Part shown: one piece after another, positions 1-9,799 of the stretch
How positions within the stretch are numbered: position 1 is the stretch's first letter
Layout: each line of letters begins with the position of its first letter
Origin: Lacinutrix algicola
GTDB taxonomy: Bacteria > Bacteroidota > Bacteroidia > Flavobacteriales > Flavobacteriaceae
Length of the DNA stretch: 43,857 nucleotides
Assembly: GCF_001418085.1 (NCBI RefSeq)
Contig: NZ_LIQH01000043.1
Span: forward strand, 1-43,857
Direction of reading: 5' to 3'
Program-made: the position numbers and the translations under genes
The notes under the pieces: generated by a model
Told to the model about the DNA's origin: nothing
The model's input: only the letters and a program-made list of their open reading frames with translations
The model's database searches: none

Positions 1-11
1 CTTTTTTATGA

Positions 12-587
12 TTATAAGTTTAGTGAACTTTCAGAAATTAAACGTTTATTCTTTTTAATTTGTTTCGGCTTTAGCCATAACAGAAAACCGCTAAAAGAGA
101 TAAAAAGTAATCCAAATCCAATAATGGTAGAGTAGAATAACTTAATGGGATTAGTTTTTAAATTAAATAAATAATCTACAATAGAACCGTCGTGAATCAT
201 TTCTATAAAATCTGCAGCTCTTGTTTTAGTCGAAATAATTTCACCTGTATAACAATTGATTTGCAACTCGGTAAAATGCTCTTCAAATCTAACTTTAGCA
301 ATTCCTTTTCTTGGCCTATAATCTATTCTGTTTATTTTATTAGAAAGCTTTAAACTATCAATATATTTAATAGCATTGTATTCTATTTCGTTTAAAGAAA
401 TCAAAGATTTAGTACCTTCTTTAACTTTTACAGAGGAAGGCTTAAAACCAAGTTGGTCTTTCCATGCTAGAAGTAAACCAGTGCTACTCATTATAACAAT
501 AAATAGCAATAACGAGATAGCTATGAAACTATGTGTTTTACGATACCAGCGTGTGGATTTTGCTAAGTTCTTGTTCTTCTTTTTCAC
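12..587 (-). CDS. PepSY-associated membrane protein
   Basis: This 191-residue protein has a basic N-terminus, one membrane helix at about residues 20-42 ending in a TGLLLAWK motif, a soluble middle of about 100 residues, and a second helix near 150-171 followed by a lysine-rich tail. The pattern matches small PepSY-associated TM proteins of Bacteroidota, where two helices flank a PepSY-like extracytoplasmic domain. Relatives often sit beside TonB-dependent receptors or iron reductases, but any such partner would lie beyond the left edge of the window. The stop codon is only 12 bases from that edge, so the downstream context is unknown. Start: the ATG is followed by a basic stretch and then the first helix, as expected for an inner-membrane protein. 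The role in envelope or iron metabolism is a family-level guess. Confidence 0.75.
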   Translation of the reverse strand: MKKKNKNLAKSTRWYRKTHSFIAISLLLFIVIMSSTGLLLAWKDQLGFKPSSVKVKEGTKSLISLNEIEYNAIKYIDSLKLSNKINRIDYRPRKGIAKVRFEEHFTELQINCYTGEIISTKTRAADFIEMIHDGSIVDYLFNLKTNPIKLFYSTIIGFGLLFISFSGFLLWLKPKQIKKNKRLISESSLNL

Positions 588-683
588 GGATTATAATTAA
601 CAACTATTCTGAAGAATTTAATAAATAAGAATTCTTAAAAATTAGTTAATTTTAAATTTCCGTAGCATTAAAAATACAATGAG

Positions 684-1895
684 TTAAACTATTTTAGTTA
701 CTACGTCAATATCGCTATGTAAGGTTTTGTGTACTGGGCATTTATCTGCAATTTGAAGAATACGTTGTATTTGCTTTTCGTCTAAATTACCTTTTAGTTT
801 AATATCTCTATTAAATGTATCTACTTTAATTTCTTTTTGCTCACCATTTTCAACAACTTGCTTTGCTACTTTAGTATGCGAGGTGTGTACTTCAATATTT
901 TGTAAGTCCCAACTTTTGCGTTTAACATACATTTGAACTGTCATGGCCGTACAAGCAGATAATCCTGCAGAAACCAACTCGTAAGGCGAAGGTCCAAAGT
1001 CGTTTCCACCATAACTTGTAGGTTCATCGGCCATCATGGTGTGATTTCCAACCGTCATTTGTGTGGTGAAACCATCTTCTGCATCTAAACTAGCAACTGC
1101 TTGGTGAGTTGTAGAAACAGTATTTGTTTTAGGTGTTGAAATATAGCGTTTTGCCCAACTAGCAATTACACTTCCAACATAAATAGAATCTTCTTTTCTC
1201 ATTAATAAATGATCGGCACCATCAAGAGATACAAAACTTTTTGGATGTCTAGCAGCAATATAAATCTCTTCTGCATTTTCAATTCCAACTGTAGTGTCTT
1301 GTGGTGAGTGCATCACTAATAATGCTTTACGTAAGTTTTTTGCAACGTCTGGTAATGACTTTGTATCTATATCGTCTAAAAATTGTTTTTTTATGGTAAA
1401 TGGGCGTCCTCCAATATTTACATTGGCAATGCCATTAGTTTTAATTTCTTCAACGCTACTTTGTATTAAATGCTCTACGTGTTTTGGATTTGAAGGTGCA
1501 CCAATTGTAGCAACAGCTTTAACAGAATCTATTGTAGAGGCTGCAAAAATAACAGCAGCGCCACCTAAAGAGTGTCCAATTAATAGAGTAGGAGCTGTAT
1601 AGTTTTCTTTTAAATAATTTGAAGCACTAATTAAATCATCAACATTTCCTGAGAAATTAGTATTTTCAAAATCACCTTCACTTTCACCTAAACCTGTAAA
1701 ATCGAATCGTAACACGCCAAAACCATTAGACGTTAATTCACGCGTAATATTTTTTACAGTAGATAAGTTTTTATTGCAAGTAAAACAGTGTGCAAAAATA
1801 GCGAAGTTATGCGGATGTTGATTTATAGGAAGTTCTAATCTGCCAACTAATTGTTGACCTTCGGCATTTGTAAAATTTATTTTTTGAATGTTCAT
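684..1895 (-). CDS. Bifunctional alpha/beta hydrolase / OsmC-family protein
   Basis: This is a two-domain fusion of 403 residues. Residues 1 to about 255 form an alpha/beta hydrolase: the nucleophile elbow GHSLGG places Ser at about 109, with Asp near 200 and His near 229 as the rest of a plausible triad. Residues from about 265 form an OsmC/Ohr-like domain. Its two cysteines, near 315 (in LSACTAM) and 386 (in DKCPVH), are those used by the family for thiol peroxidase activity on organic hydroperoxides. The fusion itself is a known arrangement. It could remove an acyl or ester group and detoxify peroxides in one cytosolic protein, but the substrate is not known. It lies 57 bp downstream of the YdeI-like gene on the same strand, so co-transcription is possible. 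No strong terminator was seen between them. Confidence 0.9.
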   Translation of the reverse strand: MNIQKINFTNAEGQQLVGRLELPINQHPHNFAIFAHCFTCNKNLSTVKNITRELTSNGFGVLRFDFTGLGESEGDFENTNFSGNVDDLISASNYLKENYTAPTLLIGHSLGGAAVIFAASTIDSVKAVATIGAPSNPKHVEHLIQSSVEEIKTNGIANVNIGGRPFTIKKQFLDDIDTKSLPDVAKNLRKALLVMHSPQDTTVGIENAEEIYIAARHPKSFVSLDGADHLLMRKEDSIYVGSVIASWAKRYISTPKTNTVSTTHQAVASLDAEDGFTTQMTVGNHTMMADEPTSYGGNDFGPSPYELVSAGLSACTAMTVQMYVKRKSWDLQNIEVHTSHTKVAKQVVENGEQKEIKVDTFNRDIKLKGNLDEKQIQRILQIADKCPVHKTLHSDIDVVTKIV

Positions 1896-1952
1896 TTTGA
1901 TGGTTTTTTTTATTCAGTCGAAAAATATTTGTAGCCTTTCAAATTTGTGTGC

Positions 1953-2525
1953 TTACCAGATATCTCTAGATTTAATATTCGCTGCACAAAACTTAATAAT
2001 TTCTGCAATTCTCTTCTCTTTTGTAGCTTCTCGTTTAGCTTGATTTAGCCAATACAAATAATGTTTTCTGTATGAAGGCGCAAAGTTGTTGTAATTTTCA
2101 AAAGCTTTTGGATTTTTATCAAATGCTAATTGCAATGCTTCTGGAACAATTCCTTTTTCAACAGCGTCTAAGGCAGTCCAACTTCCATTTTGTTTTCCAA
2201 TATTTATGATTTCTAAGCCTTTTTTATGCATTAAATCTTCAGCTAATAAAGCTTTAATATGTCTTTTGTTTAATGCACTCCAAACACTTTTAGGATTACG
2301 TTTACAAAAGTATTGTCTGCGTTTTCCGTCGCCTAAACTTTTAACAGTACTGTCTATCCAACCATAGCATAGGGCTACTTTTACAGCTTCTTCCCAACGC
2401 ATACTTTCTTTTTCATGACTGACTTTGTAAAAGATGAGGTAAATACCTTCATCGCTTTCATGATTGGTATGTAACCATTCTCTCCATTCGGTGTGAGATT
2501 TAAAATAGTATTCTTCTAAATTCAT
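1953..2525 (-). CDS. YdeI/OmpD-associated family protein
   Basis: This is a 190-residue soluble protein without a signal peptide. Its N-terminal half carries the typical YdeI/OmdA pattern: an aromatic-rich start, the segment around YGWIDSTVKSLGDG, and the following F-x-K-R-x-P-K-S-x-W-S motif near residues 73-82. The C-terminal third is helical and lysine-rich, with the conserved F-x-P-S-x-R-K-x-Y segment near 148-156. The family was named for association with bacteriocin protection or OmpD, but its biochemical role is not established. The gene follows the M1 aminopeptidase with only 2 bp between stop and start, a strong sign of one transcript and perhaps coupled translation. No functional link between the two products is obvious. 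Confidence 0.82.
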   Translation of the reverse strand: MNLEEYYFKSHTEWREWLHTNHESDEGIYLIFYKVSHEKESMRWEEAVKVALCYGWIDSTVKSLGDGKRRQYFCKRNPKSVWSALNKRHIKALLAEDLMHKKGLEIINIGKQNGSWTALDAVEKGIVPEALQLAFDKNPKAFENYNNFAPSYRKHYLYWLNQAKREATKEKRIAEIIKFCAANIKSRDIW

Positions 2526-2527
2526 TT

Positions 2528-4174
2528 TTAAAGCACTTTTGCAGTAACATAAAAATTACTGTTTACTTTTATTTTAGAATCTTTAGAGTTTAATTTTAAA
2601 GTTTGATTTTCTAAAGTAGGAGAAATCCATTGCGTCACTCCATTAATCTCAATTTGAATTGGCATTTTAAATCCTTCAACGGTATTGGTCCATTTGTAAT
2701 TTAGATTTTTACCTTCAACGTTATATTCTAAAATAGGAATTTTTATGCTTCTTAAATACTGATTAAAAAATGTTTTTAAGTCCAAACCAGATTCTTCGGC
2801 TAGGCAGTCTTCAATTTGTTGCGTTGTTACCGTTTGATGATAAAATTTAGAATTTAAAGTACGTAGTATTTGTCTCCACTTTTCGTCATCTTTAACTAGT
2901 TGACGTAACGTATGAAGCATATTTGCACCTTTATAATACATATCGCCAGAACCTTCATTGTTAACGTTGTAATGTCCAATTAAAGGTCTATCGTTTTGAA
3001 TACCTCTTCTTGTACCAATAACATACTCTGCAGACGCTTGCTTACCATAATAGTAATCTAAAAATAAACTTTCGGAATATGCTGTAAAGCTCTCGTGAAT
3101 CCACATATCTGCAATGTCTACGTTGGTAATATTGTTAGCAAACCACTCGTGTCCAGCTTCGTGAATAATTATAAAATCGAATTTTAATCCCCAACCAGTA
3201 CCAGATAAATCACTACCTAAATAACCTTGCATGTATTTGTTACCATAGGTTACAGAGCTTTGGTGCTCCATTCCTAAATAGGGCACTTCAACCAATTTAA
3301 AACTATCTTCGTAAAAAGGATAAGGTCCAAACCAATGTTCGAATGCTTTCATCATTTTAGGGGCATCTTTAAAATGTTCTTTCGCTTTTTCAAGATTATC
3401 TTTTAGGACATAATAATTCATATCTAAATCGCCTTTTTCTCCTTTAAAAACTTCAGAGAAATTAGCATAGTCACCAATATTAATATTTACACCATAGTTA
3501 TTAATTGGGTTACTTACAAACCAATTAAAGGTTGTTGTATTTTCTTTTTCTTCAGTGCTTCTTAATCTTCCATTAGAGACGTTTGTTAATCCTTTAGGTA
3601 CGTTTACACTAATTAACATACTGTCTACTTCGTCGTACATGTGGTCTTTGTTTGGCCACCATACACTTGCACCCAAACCTTGACAGGATGAGGCTACAAA
3701 GTGATTTCCGTTGTTGTCTTTTTTCCAAGAAATACCACCATCCCAAGGTGCTCTAACGGCTTCACGTGGTTTACCTTGGTAATGCGCAATTACGCTATTT
3801 GTTTCGCCTATATTTTGTTGGTCTTTAAGTGTTACAAAATGTGCGTTTCCGTCATGTTTTATCTCTAATGCTTTACCATTTTGAGTAACTTTAGTTAACT
3901 CTAAAGGTTCTTGTAAATCTATTTGTAAAACTTGATTTGGTTTTAAAACGGTATACTGAATTGTGTTTGTTCCAGAAATTGTTTTATTGTCAGGATTAAC
4001 TTTAATATCTAAATGATAATAAGTTAAATCCCACCATTCGCGCTCTGGAGTAATACTACCTCTAAGTGTGTCTTGGTGAGTGAAGTTATTTTTTTCTTGT
4101 AGTAAGCCTTGAGCTTGTATTGATATATATGGAAAAAGTATAAAGGAAAGTAGTAGGTAGGTGGTATTTTTCAT
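2528..4174 (-). CDS. Secreted M1 family metallo-aminopeptidase
   Basis: This is a 548-residue zinc aminopeptidase with a signal peptide: a hydrophobic core, then AQA near residue 20-22. The zinc site is clear: HEAGH at about 338-342, with the third ligand Glu near 361 in WIHESFTAY, an 18-residue spacing typical of clan MA(E). The exopeptidase motif normally written GxMEN appears as GMEHQ near 301-305. The N-terminal beta-sandwich domain (about 40-240) is also of M1 type. At this length it lacks the large C-terminal helical domain of PepN, as do many Bacteroidota homologues. It probably trims peptides in the periplasm or outside the cell. It is transcribed with the YdeI-like gene 2 bp downstream. 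Two terminator hairpins belonging to the beta-oxidation operon lie just upstream, so it should have its own promoter. Confidence 0.93.
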   Translation of the reverse strand: MKNTTYLLLSFILFPYISIQAQGLLQEKNNFTHQDTLRGSITPEREWWDLTYYHLDIKVNPDNKTISGTNTIQYTVLKPNQVLQIDLQEPLELTKVTQNGKALEIKHDGNAHFVTLKDQQNIGETNSVIAHYQGKPREAVRAPWDGGISWKKDNNGNHFVASSCQGLGASVWWPNKDHMYDEVDSMLISVNVPKGLTNVSNGRLRSTEEKENTTTFNWFVSNPINNYGVNINIGDYANFSEVFKGEKGDLDMNYYVLKDNLEKAKEHFKDAPKMMKAFEHWFGPYPFYEDSFKLVEVPYLGMEHQSSVTYGNKYMQGYLGSDLSGTGWGLKFDFIIIHEAGHEWFANNITNVDIADMWIHESFTAYSESLFLDYYYGKQASAEYVIGTRRGIQNDRPLIGHYNVNNEGSGDMYYKGANMLHTLRQLVKDDEKWRQILRTLNSKFYHQTVTTQQIEDCLAEESGLDLKTFFNQYLRSIKIPILEYNVEGKNLNYKWTNTVEGFKMPIQIEINGVTQWISPTLENQTLKLNSKDSKIKVNSNFYVTAKVL

Positions 4175-4209
4175 TACTATTAAATTTTCTTCTAAATTAA
4201 TGAAAAATA

Positions 4210-4238
4210 AAAAACCACTTCATGTTGAAGTGGTTTTT
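4210..4238 (-). terminator. Rho-independent terminator
   Basis: A perfect 13-bp stem (AAAAACCACTTCA paired with TGAAGTGGTTTTT) with a 3-base loop. On the minus strand it is followed by a long T-rich run. It lies between the acyl-CoA dehydrogenase stop codon and the aminopeptidase start, and serves as the second stop signal for the beta-oxidation operon. Confidence 0.8.
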
Positions 4239-4275
4239 AACTATTAATTTAAATTTTAGGTTTTGTTTCTAATAA

Positions 4276-4308
4276 AAAAAGCCGTTTCTAATAAAGAAAC
4301 GACTTTTT
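4276..4308 (-). terminator. Rho-independent terminator of beta-oxidation operon
   Basis: A 13-bp stem with a 7-base loop, 25 bp past the acyl-CoA dehydrogenase stop. The one imperfect pair is A/C when read on the plus strand but a G-U wobble when read on the minus strand, and a run of T follows on the minus strand. The hairpin is therefore built to work in the minus direction. Confidence 0.85.
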
Positions 4309-4332
4309 CACTATTTAATTAAAACTTAATTT

Positions 4333-6135
4333 TTAGAAGCAATATTTACCTTCTGCTTTTATTTTCTCAGCAATCTCGTTACGTAAATCAACGATATCTG
4401 GGAAGTTTGTATATTTTGTAAAACGTTTAAGTCCCATTAACATCATGCGTTGCTCATCACCTTCAGCAAAAGAAATAATACTTTCTTTTCCTTTGTTTTC
4501 AATAATACTAACAGCATTATATAAGTATAATTTAGACATTGCTATTTGTACAGCTTGTTCTTTTTCGCTTGTACGTTTGGCATTTTTCTCAGTTCTTAAA
4601 ATTGTAGATTCAGCCATATAGATTTCAATTAATATATCTGAAGCTGCAATTAATAACTGTTGGTGTTTTTCCATTTCAGGACCAAATTTTTGAACAGCTG
4701 CACCTGCAACCATTAAAAACACCTTTTTAAGTCTTCCAAGAATTGCTTTTTCTTCTGAAAATAATTCAGAGTAATCTGGTGTTTCAAAAGAAGGGATTCC
4801 CATTAATTCATTAGCTACAGCTGTTGCAGGTCCTAATAAATCAACATGACCTTTCATCGCTTTTTTAACTAGCATACCAACAGATAACATTCTGTTAATT
4901 TCGTTAGTTCCTTCATAAATACGTGCTATACGTGCATCTCTCCATGCAGATTCCATAGGAGTTTCTTCACTAAAGCCCATACCTCCAAAAATTTGAATAC
5001 CTTCATCTGCACAATTTTGTACATCTTCCGATACTGCTACTTTTAGTATTGAGCACTCAATAGCATACTCTTCGACACCTTTAAGTTCTGCTTCTTGGTG
5101 AGTATTACCAGCAGCTTCACGTAAAGCAATTCTATCTTCAATATTTTTTGCAGCTCTATAAGTTGCAGATTCACCAGCATAAGCATTTGTTGCCATTTCT
5201 GCTAGCTTCATTTTTATAGCTCCAAAATCGGCAATAGGTGTTTTAAATTGCTTGCGTTCCATAGCATATTTTACACCATGTGTTACAATTCTTCTTTGAG
5301 AATCTAAACAAGCAGCAGCTAATTTAATACGACCAACGTTAAGCGCATTCATGGCAATTTTAAAACCTTCACCACGACCAGCTAACATATTTTCGATTGG
5401 CACAACAGTATCGTTAAAAAATACTTGACGTGTAGAAGAAGCACGAATACCTAATTTGTGTTCTTCTTCACCCATTGTAATACCATTTGCAGCATCATTT
5501 TCTACAATGAAACCTGTAATGTTTTTATCATCTTCAAGACGAGCAAAAACAATCATGACAGTACAAAAACCAGCGTTAGAAATCCACATTTTCTGACCGT
5601 TGATTTTGTAAGATTTACCATCTTCTGATAGTACTGCAGTCGTTTTTCCTGAGTTGGCATCAGATCCAGCACCAGGTTCAGTTAAACAATAAGATCCAAA
5701 CCACTCTCCAGAAGCTAATTTTGGTACATACTTTTGCTTTTGAGCTTCTGTACCATATAATGTAATTGGCATAGTACCAATACCTGTATGTGCACCAAAT
5801 GCTGTACTAAAAGAACCAGTACCAGAAGAAATATAATCGCAAGTTAAAACAGTAGATACAAAGCCCATTCCTAATCCGCCATAAGCTTCAGGAACAGCTA
5901 CACCTAAAAATCCTAATTCACCTGCTTTACGCATAACTTCTTCAGTTAATGCATAATCTTTAGCTTCAAAACGAGGTTTGTGTGGTATGATTTCACGATC
6001 GTTAAATTCTGTAACGGCCTCTTTCATCATATTTTGTTCCTCTGAAAAATCTTCAGGAGTAAATACGTCTTCACAATTTGTTTCCTTTACAAGGAATTGC
6101 CCACCTCTTAATAATTCTTTTTCTTCTGTTGCCAT
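4333..6135 (-). CDS. Acyl-CoA dehydrogenase (VLCAD-like)
   Basis: This 600-residue flavoenzyme catalyses the first step of beta-oxidation, oxidising acyl-CoA to trans-2-enoyl-CoA and passing electrons to ETF. Visible family features are the N-terminal helical domain, the CLTEPGAGSDA loop near residue 150 that contacts FAD and substrate, the WISNAGF segment, and the GGMGF plus RIYEGTNEI region near 385-415, which holds the catalytic glutamate (YEGT). At 600 residues it has the C-terminal extension of long/very-long-chain enzymes rather than the roughly 380 residues of short-chain ones. It is the last gene of the MarR-fadB-like-thiolase run (55 bp after the thiolase) and is followed by two tandem terminators. 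Cytosolic; chain-length preference is inferred only from length. Confidence 0.95.
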   Translation of the reverse strand: MATEEKELLRGGQFLVKETNCEDVFTPEDFSEEQNMMKEAVTEFNDREIIPHKPRFEAKDYALTEEVMRKAGELGFLGVAVPEAYGGLGMGFVSTVLTCDYISSGTGSFSTAFGAHTGIGTMPITLYGTEAQKQKYVPKLASGEWFGSYCLTEPGAGSDANSGKTTAVLSEDGKSYKINGQKMWISNAGFCTVMIVFARLEDDKNITGFIVENDAANGITMGEEEHKLGIRASSTRQVFFNDTVVPIENMLAGRGEGFKIAMNALNVGRIKLAAACLDSQRRIVTHGVKYAMERKQFKTPIADFGAIKMKLAEMATNAYAGESATYRAAKNIEDRIALREAAGNTHQEAELKGVEEYAIECSILKVAVSEDVQNCADEGIQIFGGMGFSEETPMESAWRDARIARIYEGTNEINRMLSVGMLVKKAMKGHVDLLGPATAVANELMGIPSFETPDYSELFSEEKAILGRLKKVFLMVAGAAVQKFGPEMEKHQQLLIAASDILIEIYMAESTILRTEKNAKRTSEKEQAVQIAMSKLYLYNAVSIIENKGKESIISFAEGDEQRMMLMGLKRFTKYTNFPDIVDLRNEIAEKIKAEGKYCF

Positions 6136-6190
6136 AATTATATTATAATCTAGTTGTTCTTTTTAATTCGTTTTTAGTTTTGATTCTTAG

Positions 6191-7384
6191 TTAATTAAGA
6201 AATTCAAAGACTCCGCAAGCACCTTGACCAGTACCTACACACATAGTTACTGCTCCATATTTACCTTGCATGTTTTGCTTACGCATTTCATCAAATAATT
6301 GCACAGATAATTTTGCTCCTGTACATCCTAATGGGTGACCAAGTGCAATAGCACCACCATTTACGTTAATAATATCTGGATTTAAATCTAATTCTCTGAT
6401 TACTGCTAAAGATTGAGAAGCAAAAGCTTCATTCAATTCAATTAAAGATAAATCATCTTGTTTTAAACCTGCTTGTTTTAATGCTTTTGGAATAGCTTTA
6501 ACTGGTCCAATACCCATAATACGAGGCTCAACACCTGCAGCAGCATAGTTTACCATTCTTGCAATTGGTTCAAGACCTAGTTCTTTAACCATGTCTTCAC
6601 TCATTACCATAACAAAAGCCGCACCATCACTCATTTGAGAAGAATTACCAGCCGTAACACTTCCTCCTGCAGCAAATACTGCTCTTAATTTAGCTAAAGC
6701 TTCTTTACTAGTTCCCGCACGAGGTCCTTCGTCTTTAGTTACTGTATAAGATTTTGTTGCTTTCTTTCCGTTGGCATCAATAAATGTTTGTTCTACTTCA
6801 ATGGGTACAATTTGATCTTGAAAACGATTTTCGGCTTGCGCTCGTAATGCTTTCATATGAGAATTAAAAGCAAACTCATCTTGATCTTCACGAGATACTT
6901 TAAATTGCTTTGCAACAGCTTCTGCAGTATTTCCCATTCCCCAATAATAATCTTCGTGACCAGCTTTCACAATCGCATCGTAATTTAATTCAGGTTTAAA
7001 ACCTGTCATTGGTACGCTACTCATGCTTTCTGCTCCACCAGCAATAATACAATCTGCCATTCCAGCCTGTATTTTTGCTGTTGCCATACCAATAGTTTCT
7101 ACTCCAGAAGAGCAAAAACGATTAACTGTTACACCAGGAACATCTACAACATCTAATCCCATTAAAGAGATTAAACGCGCCATATTTAATCCTTGAGCAC
7201 CTTCTGGCATAGCGTTACCAACAATAACATCGTCAATACGCTTTGGGTCTAAACCTGGCAATTCCTTCATCATGTATTTGATGGTTTCTGCTGCCAATTC
7301 ATCTGTTCTTTTAAAACGGAACACGCCTTTTGGTGCTTTACCAACTGCGGTTCTATATGCTTTTACTATATATGCTGTTTTCAT
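6191..7384 (-). CDS. Acetyl-CoA C-acyltransferase (3-ketoacyl-CoA thiolase)
   Basis: This is a 397-residue thiolase, the last chemical step of beta-oxidation, releasing acetyl-CoA from 3-ketoacyl-CoA. The active-site cysteine is Cys91 in NRFCSSG. The second half has the conserved LNEAFA motif, GHPLGCTGA with the catalytic His near 350, and the second cysteine near 382 in GTGQGACG. Length and motif order are normal for a degradative thiolase. The gene starts 5 bp after the stop of the hydratase/dehydrogenase gene and precedes the acyl-CoA dehydrogenase, so all three enzymes of the spiral should be made from one transcript. A biosynthetic acetoacetyl-CoA thiolase would look similar, but the neighbours favour the degradative role. 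Confidence 0.95.
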   Translation of the reverse strand: MKTAYIVKAYRTAVGKAPKGVFRFKRTDELAAETIKYMMKELPGLDPKRIDDVIVGNAMPEGAQGLNMARLISLMGLDVVDVPGVTVNRFCSSGVETIGMATAKIQAGMADCIIAGGAESMSSVPMTGFKPELNYDAIVKAGHEDYYWGMGNTAEAVAKQFKVSREDQDEFAFNSHMKALRAQAENRFQDQIVPIEVEQTFIDANGKKATKSYTVTKDEGPRAGTSKEALAKLRAVFAAGGSVTAGNSSQMSDGAAFVMVMSEDMVKELGLEPIARMVNYAAAGVEPRIMGIGPVKAIPKALKQAGLKQDDLSLIELNEAFASQSLAVIRELDLNPDIINVNGGAIALGHPLGCTGAKLSVQLFDEMRKQNMQGKYGAVTMCVGTGQGACGVFEFLN

Positions 7385-7389
7385 TTTTC

Positions 7390-9798
7390 TTAGTTTCTTA
7401 AAGGTTTACCTTTGGTTAACATGTGCTGAATTCTTTCCAAAGTTTTACGTTCTGTACAAAGCGAAAGGAAAGCTTCACGCTCTAAGTCTAATAAGTATTG
7501 CTCTGTAACTTTAGTTGGTTCAGATAAATCACCACCAGCCATAACATAAGCTAGTTTATTGGCAATTTTCATGTCGTGTTCGCTTATGTAGTTAGAATCT
7601 TTCATAGAATTTGTACCCACCATAAACATTCCTAAAGCTTGCTTACCAAGAACTAAAACATCATCACGTTTTACAGGTTGTGTATAACCAGCATCTGCCA
7701 TTAATTTAGCATGTGCTTTTGCAGTTGCTATTTGGCGATCTTTATTAACTACAACAATATCTTTTCCTTTTTGCATTAAACCTAAATCGAATGCTTCGTA
7801 AGCAGAAGTAGATACTTTAGCCATACCAATAGTTAAAAAGTATTCTTGAAGTGTATTTAATTGCACATCACCTTTTCTAAAAGTATCTGATGCTCTTAAA
7901 GCCATTTCTTTAGAACCACCACCACCAGGAATAACACCTACACCAAACTCAACAAGTCCCATATAAGTTTCTGCTGCTGCTACAATTTTATCGGCATGTA
8001 ATGAAATTTCACAACCACCACCAAGTGCCATTCCGTGAGGAGCAGAAATTGTTGGAATTGAAGAATAACGCATACGCATCATCGTGTCTTGGAAATATTT
8101 AATTGCTGCGTTAAGCTCGTCGTATTCTTGTTCGGCAGCCATCATAAAAATCATGCCTATGTTTGCACCAACTGAGAAGTTTGGACCTTGATTACCAACA
8201 ACTAATCCAGCAAAATCTTTTTCAGCCATATCTATAGCTTTATTCAATCCTGCTAAAACGTCTCCACCAATAGTATTCATTTTAGATTGGAATTCTACAT
8301 TAAGAATACCATCTCCTAAATCTTGAACAGAAACACCAGAGTTTTTAAACACTTCTGTTGTTTTTCTAACATTATCTAATATGATAAATGAATCTTGTCC
8401 AGGAATTTTTTCTTGTATTTTCTTCGGAATATCATAACTGTACGTTGCACCATCTTGAATAGAGTAGAAGCTATCGCTTCCTGAAGCAACCATATCGTGT
8501 ACCCAATCTGCAGGTTTTAAACCTTCAGCTTGCATCATTTCAATTCCTTTTTCAACACCAATTGCATCCCAGATTTGGAAAGGTCCATGTTCCCAACCAA
8601 AACCAGCTTTCATGGCATCGTCAATTTTATATAATTCATCTGTAATTTCAGGAATACGGTTTGACACGTAAGCGAATAATGCTGAAAAACTTTTTCTATA
8701 AAATTCTCCGGCTTTATCTTTTCCTTTTACTAATACTTTAAATCGGTCTGCAACGCGATCAATAGATTTTGTTAATTCTAAAGTGGCGAATTTTGCTCTT
8801 TTTGCAGAACGGTATTCTAATGTGTTTAAGTCAAGAGATAAAATTTCTTTTTTACCATCTGCAGAAACTTGTTTTTTGTAGAAACCTTGTCCAGTTTTAC
8901 TTCCTAACCATTTATTCTCCATCATCGTGTTGATGAAATCTGGTAATTCGAATAACTCTAAACGTTCGTCTTTAGGACAGTTTTCTCTTATTCCGTTTGC
9001 AACGTGAACTAGAGTATCTAATCCAACAACATCAACAGTTCTAAAAGTTGCCGATTTTGGACGACCAATTACTGGTCCAGATAACTTATCTACTTCTTCT
9101 ACCGTTAAATCTAATTCTTTAACTGCGTGAAATAAACTTTGTATACTAAAAATACCAACTCTATTTCCAATAAAAGCAGGTGTATCTTTAGCAATAACAG
9201 AAGTTTTACCTAAGAATTTTTCACCATATTCATTTAAGAATTCTAATACAGAAGCATCTGTTTTAGGTCCAGGAATGATTTCGAATAATTTTAAATAACG
9301 AGCAGGATTAAAAAAGTGGGTTCCACAGAAATGCTTCTGGAAATCTTCACTACGTCCTTCGTTCATGAATTTAATAGGAATTCCAGAGGTGTTAGAAGTA
9401 ATTAACGTTCCTGGAGTTCTATACTTTTCAAGCTTTTCAAAAACTTGTTGTTTAATGTCTAGTCTTTCAACTACGACTTCCATAATCCAGTCTACATCTT
9501 TTACTTTAGCGATATCATCATCTAAGTTACCAGTGGTGATACGGTTTTTAAAAGAAATATCGTAAAGTGGTGCGGGTTTAGATTTTATTGATGCTGTTAA
9601 AGCATCATTTACTAATCTGTTTCTTACAACTTTGTCTTCTAAAGTTAATCCTTTAGCTTTCTCTTTGTCTGTAAGTTCTCTTGGTACGATGTCTAATAAT
9701 AATACATCTACACCAATGTTGGCGAAATGACACGCGATACCAGATCCCATAATACCGGAACCAATAATCGCAACTTTTTTAATTCTACGTTTGCTCAT
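7390..9798 (-). CDS. 3-hydroxyacyl-CoA dehydrogenase / enoyl-CoA hydratase fusion
   Basis: This 802-residue bifunctional enzyme performs the two middle steps of beta-oxidation. The N-terminus is the NAD-binding Rossmann domain of 3-hydroxyacyl-CoA dehydrogenase (GSGIMGSGIA near residue 13). The dehydrogenase C-terminal domains follow, with the catalytic His in the CGTHFFNPA region near 160. The enoyl-CoA hydratase (crotonase) fold comes last, from about residue 500, with the oxyanion-hole segments around APHGMALGGGCE and GVGVIPGGGG. The order, dehydrogenase before hydratase, is the reverse of E. coli FadB and matches the FadN-type enzymes of Bacillota and Bacteroidota. It starts 1 bp before the MarR gene's stop side and ends 5 bp before the thiolase start, so it is clearly in the operon. 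Confidence 0.94.
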   Translation of the reverse strand: MSKRRIKKVAIIGSGIMGSGIACHFANIGVDVLLLDIVPRELTDKEKAKGLTLEDKVVRNRLVNDALTASIKSKPAPLYDISFKNRITTGNLDDDIAKVKDVDWIMEVVVERLDIKQQVFEKLEKYRTPGTLITSNTSGIPIKFMNEGRSEDFQKHFCGTHFFNPARYLKLFEIIPGPKTDASVLEFLNEYGEKFLGKTSVIAKDTPAFIGNRVGIFSIQSLFHAVKELDLTVEEVDKLSGPVIGRPKSATFRTVDVVGLDTLVHVANGIRENCPKDERLELFELPDFINTMMENKWLGSKTGQGFYKKQVSADGKKEILSLDLNTLEYRSAKRAKFATLELTKSIDRVADRFKVLVKGKDKAGEFYRKSFSALFAYVSNRIPEITDELYKIDDAMKAGFGWEHGPFQIWDAIGVEKGIEMMQAEGLKPADWVHDMVASGSDSFYSIQDGATYSYDIPKKIQEKIPGQDSFIILDNVRKTTEVFKNSGVSVQDLGDGILNVEFQSKMNTIGGDVLAGLNKAIDMAEKDFAGLVVGNQGPNFSVGANIGMIFMMAAEQEYDELNAAIKYFQDTMMRMRYSSIPTISAPHGMALGGGCEISLHADKIVAAAETYMGLVEFGVGVIPGGGGSKEMALRASDTFRKGDVQLNTLQEYFLTIGMAKVSTSAYEAFDLGLMQKGKDIVVVNKDRQIATAKAHAKLMADAGYTQPVKRDDVLVLGKQALGMFMVGTNSMKDSNYISEHDMKIANKLAYVMAGGDLSEPTKVTEQYLLDLEREAFLSLCTERKTLERIQHMLTKGKPLRN

Positions 9799-9799
9799 T